A stretch of DNA of 60,468 nt from Acidobacteriota bacterium (lineage in GTDB: Bacteria > Acidobacteriota > Terriglobia > Terriglobales > Acidobacteriaceae): assembly GCA_021806005.1 (NCBI GenBank), contig JAJZDM010000009.1, positions 1-60,468 of the forward strand. The letters run 5' to 3'. This document shows positions 60,302-60,468 of the stretch, one piece after another. Position numbers and translations under genes: made by a program. Within the stretch, counting starts at the first letter, position 1; each line of letters starts with the position of its first letter. The notes under the pieces were generated by a model that searched no databases, was not told the origin of the DNA, and worked only from the letters and a program-made list of their open reading frames with translations.

Positions 60302-60468
60302 TTACCGCGGCGCTCCCGTGGTCACCACCATCGCAATGCAGGGCGTCTCTGTCAGGCTTCGATAAGTATGCTTCTGCAGAGCGTCAAAGTAGATGGAGTC
60401 GCCGGCTCCAAGCTCGAACTTCTCCACGCCAATCTTCATCTCCAGCCGTCCCTCCATCACGTAGAGCA
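60302..60468 (-). CDS. Cupin-domain protein, C-terminal part (cut by window end)
   Basis: The reverse strand is open from the window end to a TAA at 60304-60302, giving 54 residues: LYVMEGRLEMKIGVEKFELG, then AGDSIYFDALQKHTYRSL, then TPCIAMVVTTGAPR. This is a typical cupin_2 barrel end as found in XRE-family regulators with a C-terminal sensor barrel. The start is outside the window. If it is such a regulator it may control the carotenoid genes that follow it on the same strand. Confidence 0.75.
   Translation of the reverse strand, partial: LYVMEGRLEMKIGVEKFELGAGDSIYFDALQKHTYRSLTETPCIAMVVTTGAPR

Noticed and set aside
1-60468. CRISPR arrays, insertion sequences, prophage genes
   Set aside because: No array of regularly spaced repeats, no transposase or phage structural gene was seen; the tyrosine recombinases are of the Xer kind.

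Overview
The window is a GC-rich (roughly 60%), densely packed bacterial chromosome segment with no rRNA, tRNA, CRISPR array, transposase or phage gene that I could see. Gene content and style suggest a Terriglobia-type acidobacterium (Granulicella, Terriglobus or Edaphobacter-like). The hints are a secreted Ig-repeat lipoprotein rich in Ser and Thr, a glycine-zipper envelope protein, a SigK/RskA-type locus with a fasciclin protein, and a C30-carotenoid operon. The assignment is inferred from style; no taxonomic marker was searched.

Layout. (1) 1-4.3 kb: the tail of a CpoB/YbgF-like TPR protein, a DHDPS-fold protein without the Schiff-base lysine, an envelope protein with Met-rich repeats, and a ketopantoate-reductase-like enzyme. 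(2) 4.4-15.6 kb, minus strand: a flagellar basal-body and export operon (flgB flgC fliE fliF fliG fliH fliI fliJ). It is preceded by a sigma-54 activator without a DNA-binding domain, a soluble PAS histidine kinase, an NtrC-type regulator and an OmpR-type regulator with Glu in place of the phospho-Asp. (3) 15.9-22.8 kb, plus strand: lexA, an orphan RND/ABC membrane-fusion protein whose ribosome binding site lies in a hairpin, a DUF4097-like GSGDI-repeat protein, a large Ig-repeat lipoprotein and a HAD phosphatase. (4) 23.5-33.8 kb, minus strand: a ROK sugar kinase, a ZIP transporter, a thioredoxin-fold protein without CxxC, nadE, an undecaprenyl-phosphate sugar transferase, an MlaF-like ATPase with a long N-terminal extension, mobA and an M20 peptidase. 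(5) 34-46 kb: secA, a rhodanese, overlapping tyrosine recombinase genes (xerC/xerD type), two overlapping PLP transsulfuration genes behind a structured leader, ffh and a group II decarboxylase. (6) 46.6-54.4 kb: a STAS plus receiver-like protein, a peroxiredoxin-like protein, a nitronate-monooxygenase-like enzyme, and an ECF sigma/anti-sigma pair divergent from a fasciclin and a Tat-exported diiron ferritin-like protein. (7) 54.5-60.5 kb, minus strand: a carotenoid operon matching staphyloxanthin genes crtN, crtP, crtQ and crtO, followed by an unknown 116-aa protein and a SRPBCC protein. The C-terminal end of a cupin protein is cut by the window end.

How the genes work together. The flagellar genes are coupled by ATGA overlaps and sit directly behind their likely transcriptional control module. 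The carotenoid genes form another tightly overlapping operon that lacks a diapophytoene synthase, so its C30 substrate must come from elsewhere, perhaps from a squalene (HpnCDE) route. The sigma/anti-sigma/fasciclin arrangement parallels the mycobacterial SigK-RskA-MPT70/MPT83 system. The most useful leads are the two extra genes of the carotenoid operon, the DNA-binding-less sigma-54 activator, the structured leader of the transsulfuration operon, the SigK-like locus, and several proteins that have lost canonical catalytic residues.
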